Notes under the pieces: model-generated | What the model saw: only the letters and a program-made list of their open reading frames with translations | The model's database searches: none | What the model was told of the DNA's origin: nothing | Shown here: in pieces, positions 45,171-45,204 of the stretch | How the letters are laid out: the number at the start of each line of letters is the position of its first letter | How positions within the stretch are numbered: the stretch's first letter is position 1 | Assembly (NCBI RefSeq): GCF_003459245.1 | Contig: NZ_QRVG01000017.1 | Coordinates: forward strand, 1 to 45,204 | DNA from: Collinsella sp. AF23-2 | GTDB taxonomy: Bacteria; Actinomycetota; Coriobacteriia; Coriobacteriales; Coriobacteriaceae | DNA length: 45,204 bases | Direction of reading: 5' to 3' | Translations under genes and position numbers: made by a program

Positions 45171-45204
45171 CGCTCATATGACCCAATCCGCTGTCAAGAG
45201 CCAC

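Noticed and set aside
44953..45204. An 83-residue minus-strand frame at the window edge
   Set aside because: It covers the promoter and inverted repeats, is Arg-rich without domain, and has no ribosome binding site inside the window.

Overview
The window looks like chromosome from a gut Coriobacteriia, most likely a Collinsella-type actinobacterium. This is inferred from high GC with strong third-position G/C, sortase-anchored Gram-positive surface proteins, an LtaS-type polymer synthase, a short bacterial SRP RNA, and a mix of MarR-linked ABC exporters, an OFA-type MFS carrier and a KdpDE-like pair. No rRNA or tRNA gene is present to fix the taxon.

Layout. 120-12088 (+): a giant (about 3,990 residue) repeat-built surface adhesin/pilin-like protein whose signal peptide and body lie in different frames, meeting at a G GGA AAA heptamer. 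12134-12420: promoter, SRP RNA (ffs) and a long palindrome. 12475-15070: a 1.31-kb tandem duplication holding two minus-strand coiled-coil sortase substrates. The second copy is out of frame at a run of nine C in its signal-peptide region, a probable phase-variation switch. 15234-18950 (+): a heterodimeric ABC exporter, then a flavodoxin-like gene. 19630-20260: a gene-free stretch with a 62-bp tandem array of hairpins and a nested inverted repeat. 20261-22561 (-): LtaS-family membrane sulfatase. 22775-28541 (+): nitroreductase, Kup potassium transporter, a 64-residue membrane protein, and a KdpD/KdpE-like pair, a potassium-homeostasis block without KdpFABC. 28636-31203 (-): RlmKL whose RlmL half has lost its catalytic motif. 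31279-33004 (+): HAD phosphatase and transaldolase-like aldolase. 33386-35533 (-): Tex. 35945-39277 (-): SDR, MFS and Gfo/Idh genes facing a LysR regulator (39511-40389, +), probably a small catabolic operon. 40709-44931 (-): MarR regulator plus a second heterodimeric ABC exporter, with overlapping starts.

Two themes stand out. First, the surface-protein block carries two frame breaks at slippery homopolymeric sites in the signal-peptide portion of sortase substrates, which suggests on/off or frameshift-controlled display. Second, most gene-free gaps hold long, near-perfect inverted repeats (arms of 11 to 35 bp), often nested around an ordinary terminator hairpin. Some share sequence motifs, and one is flanked by a duplicated gene end. 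These may be a dispersed family of palindromic elements or elaborate bidirectional terminators.
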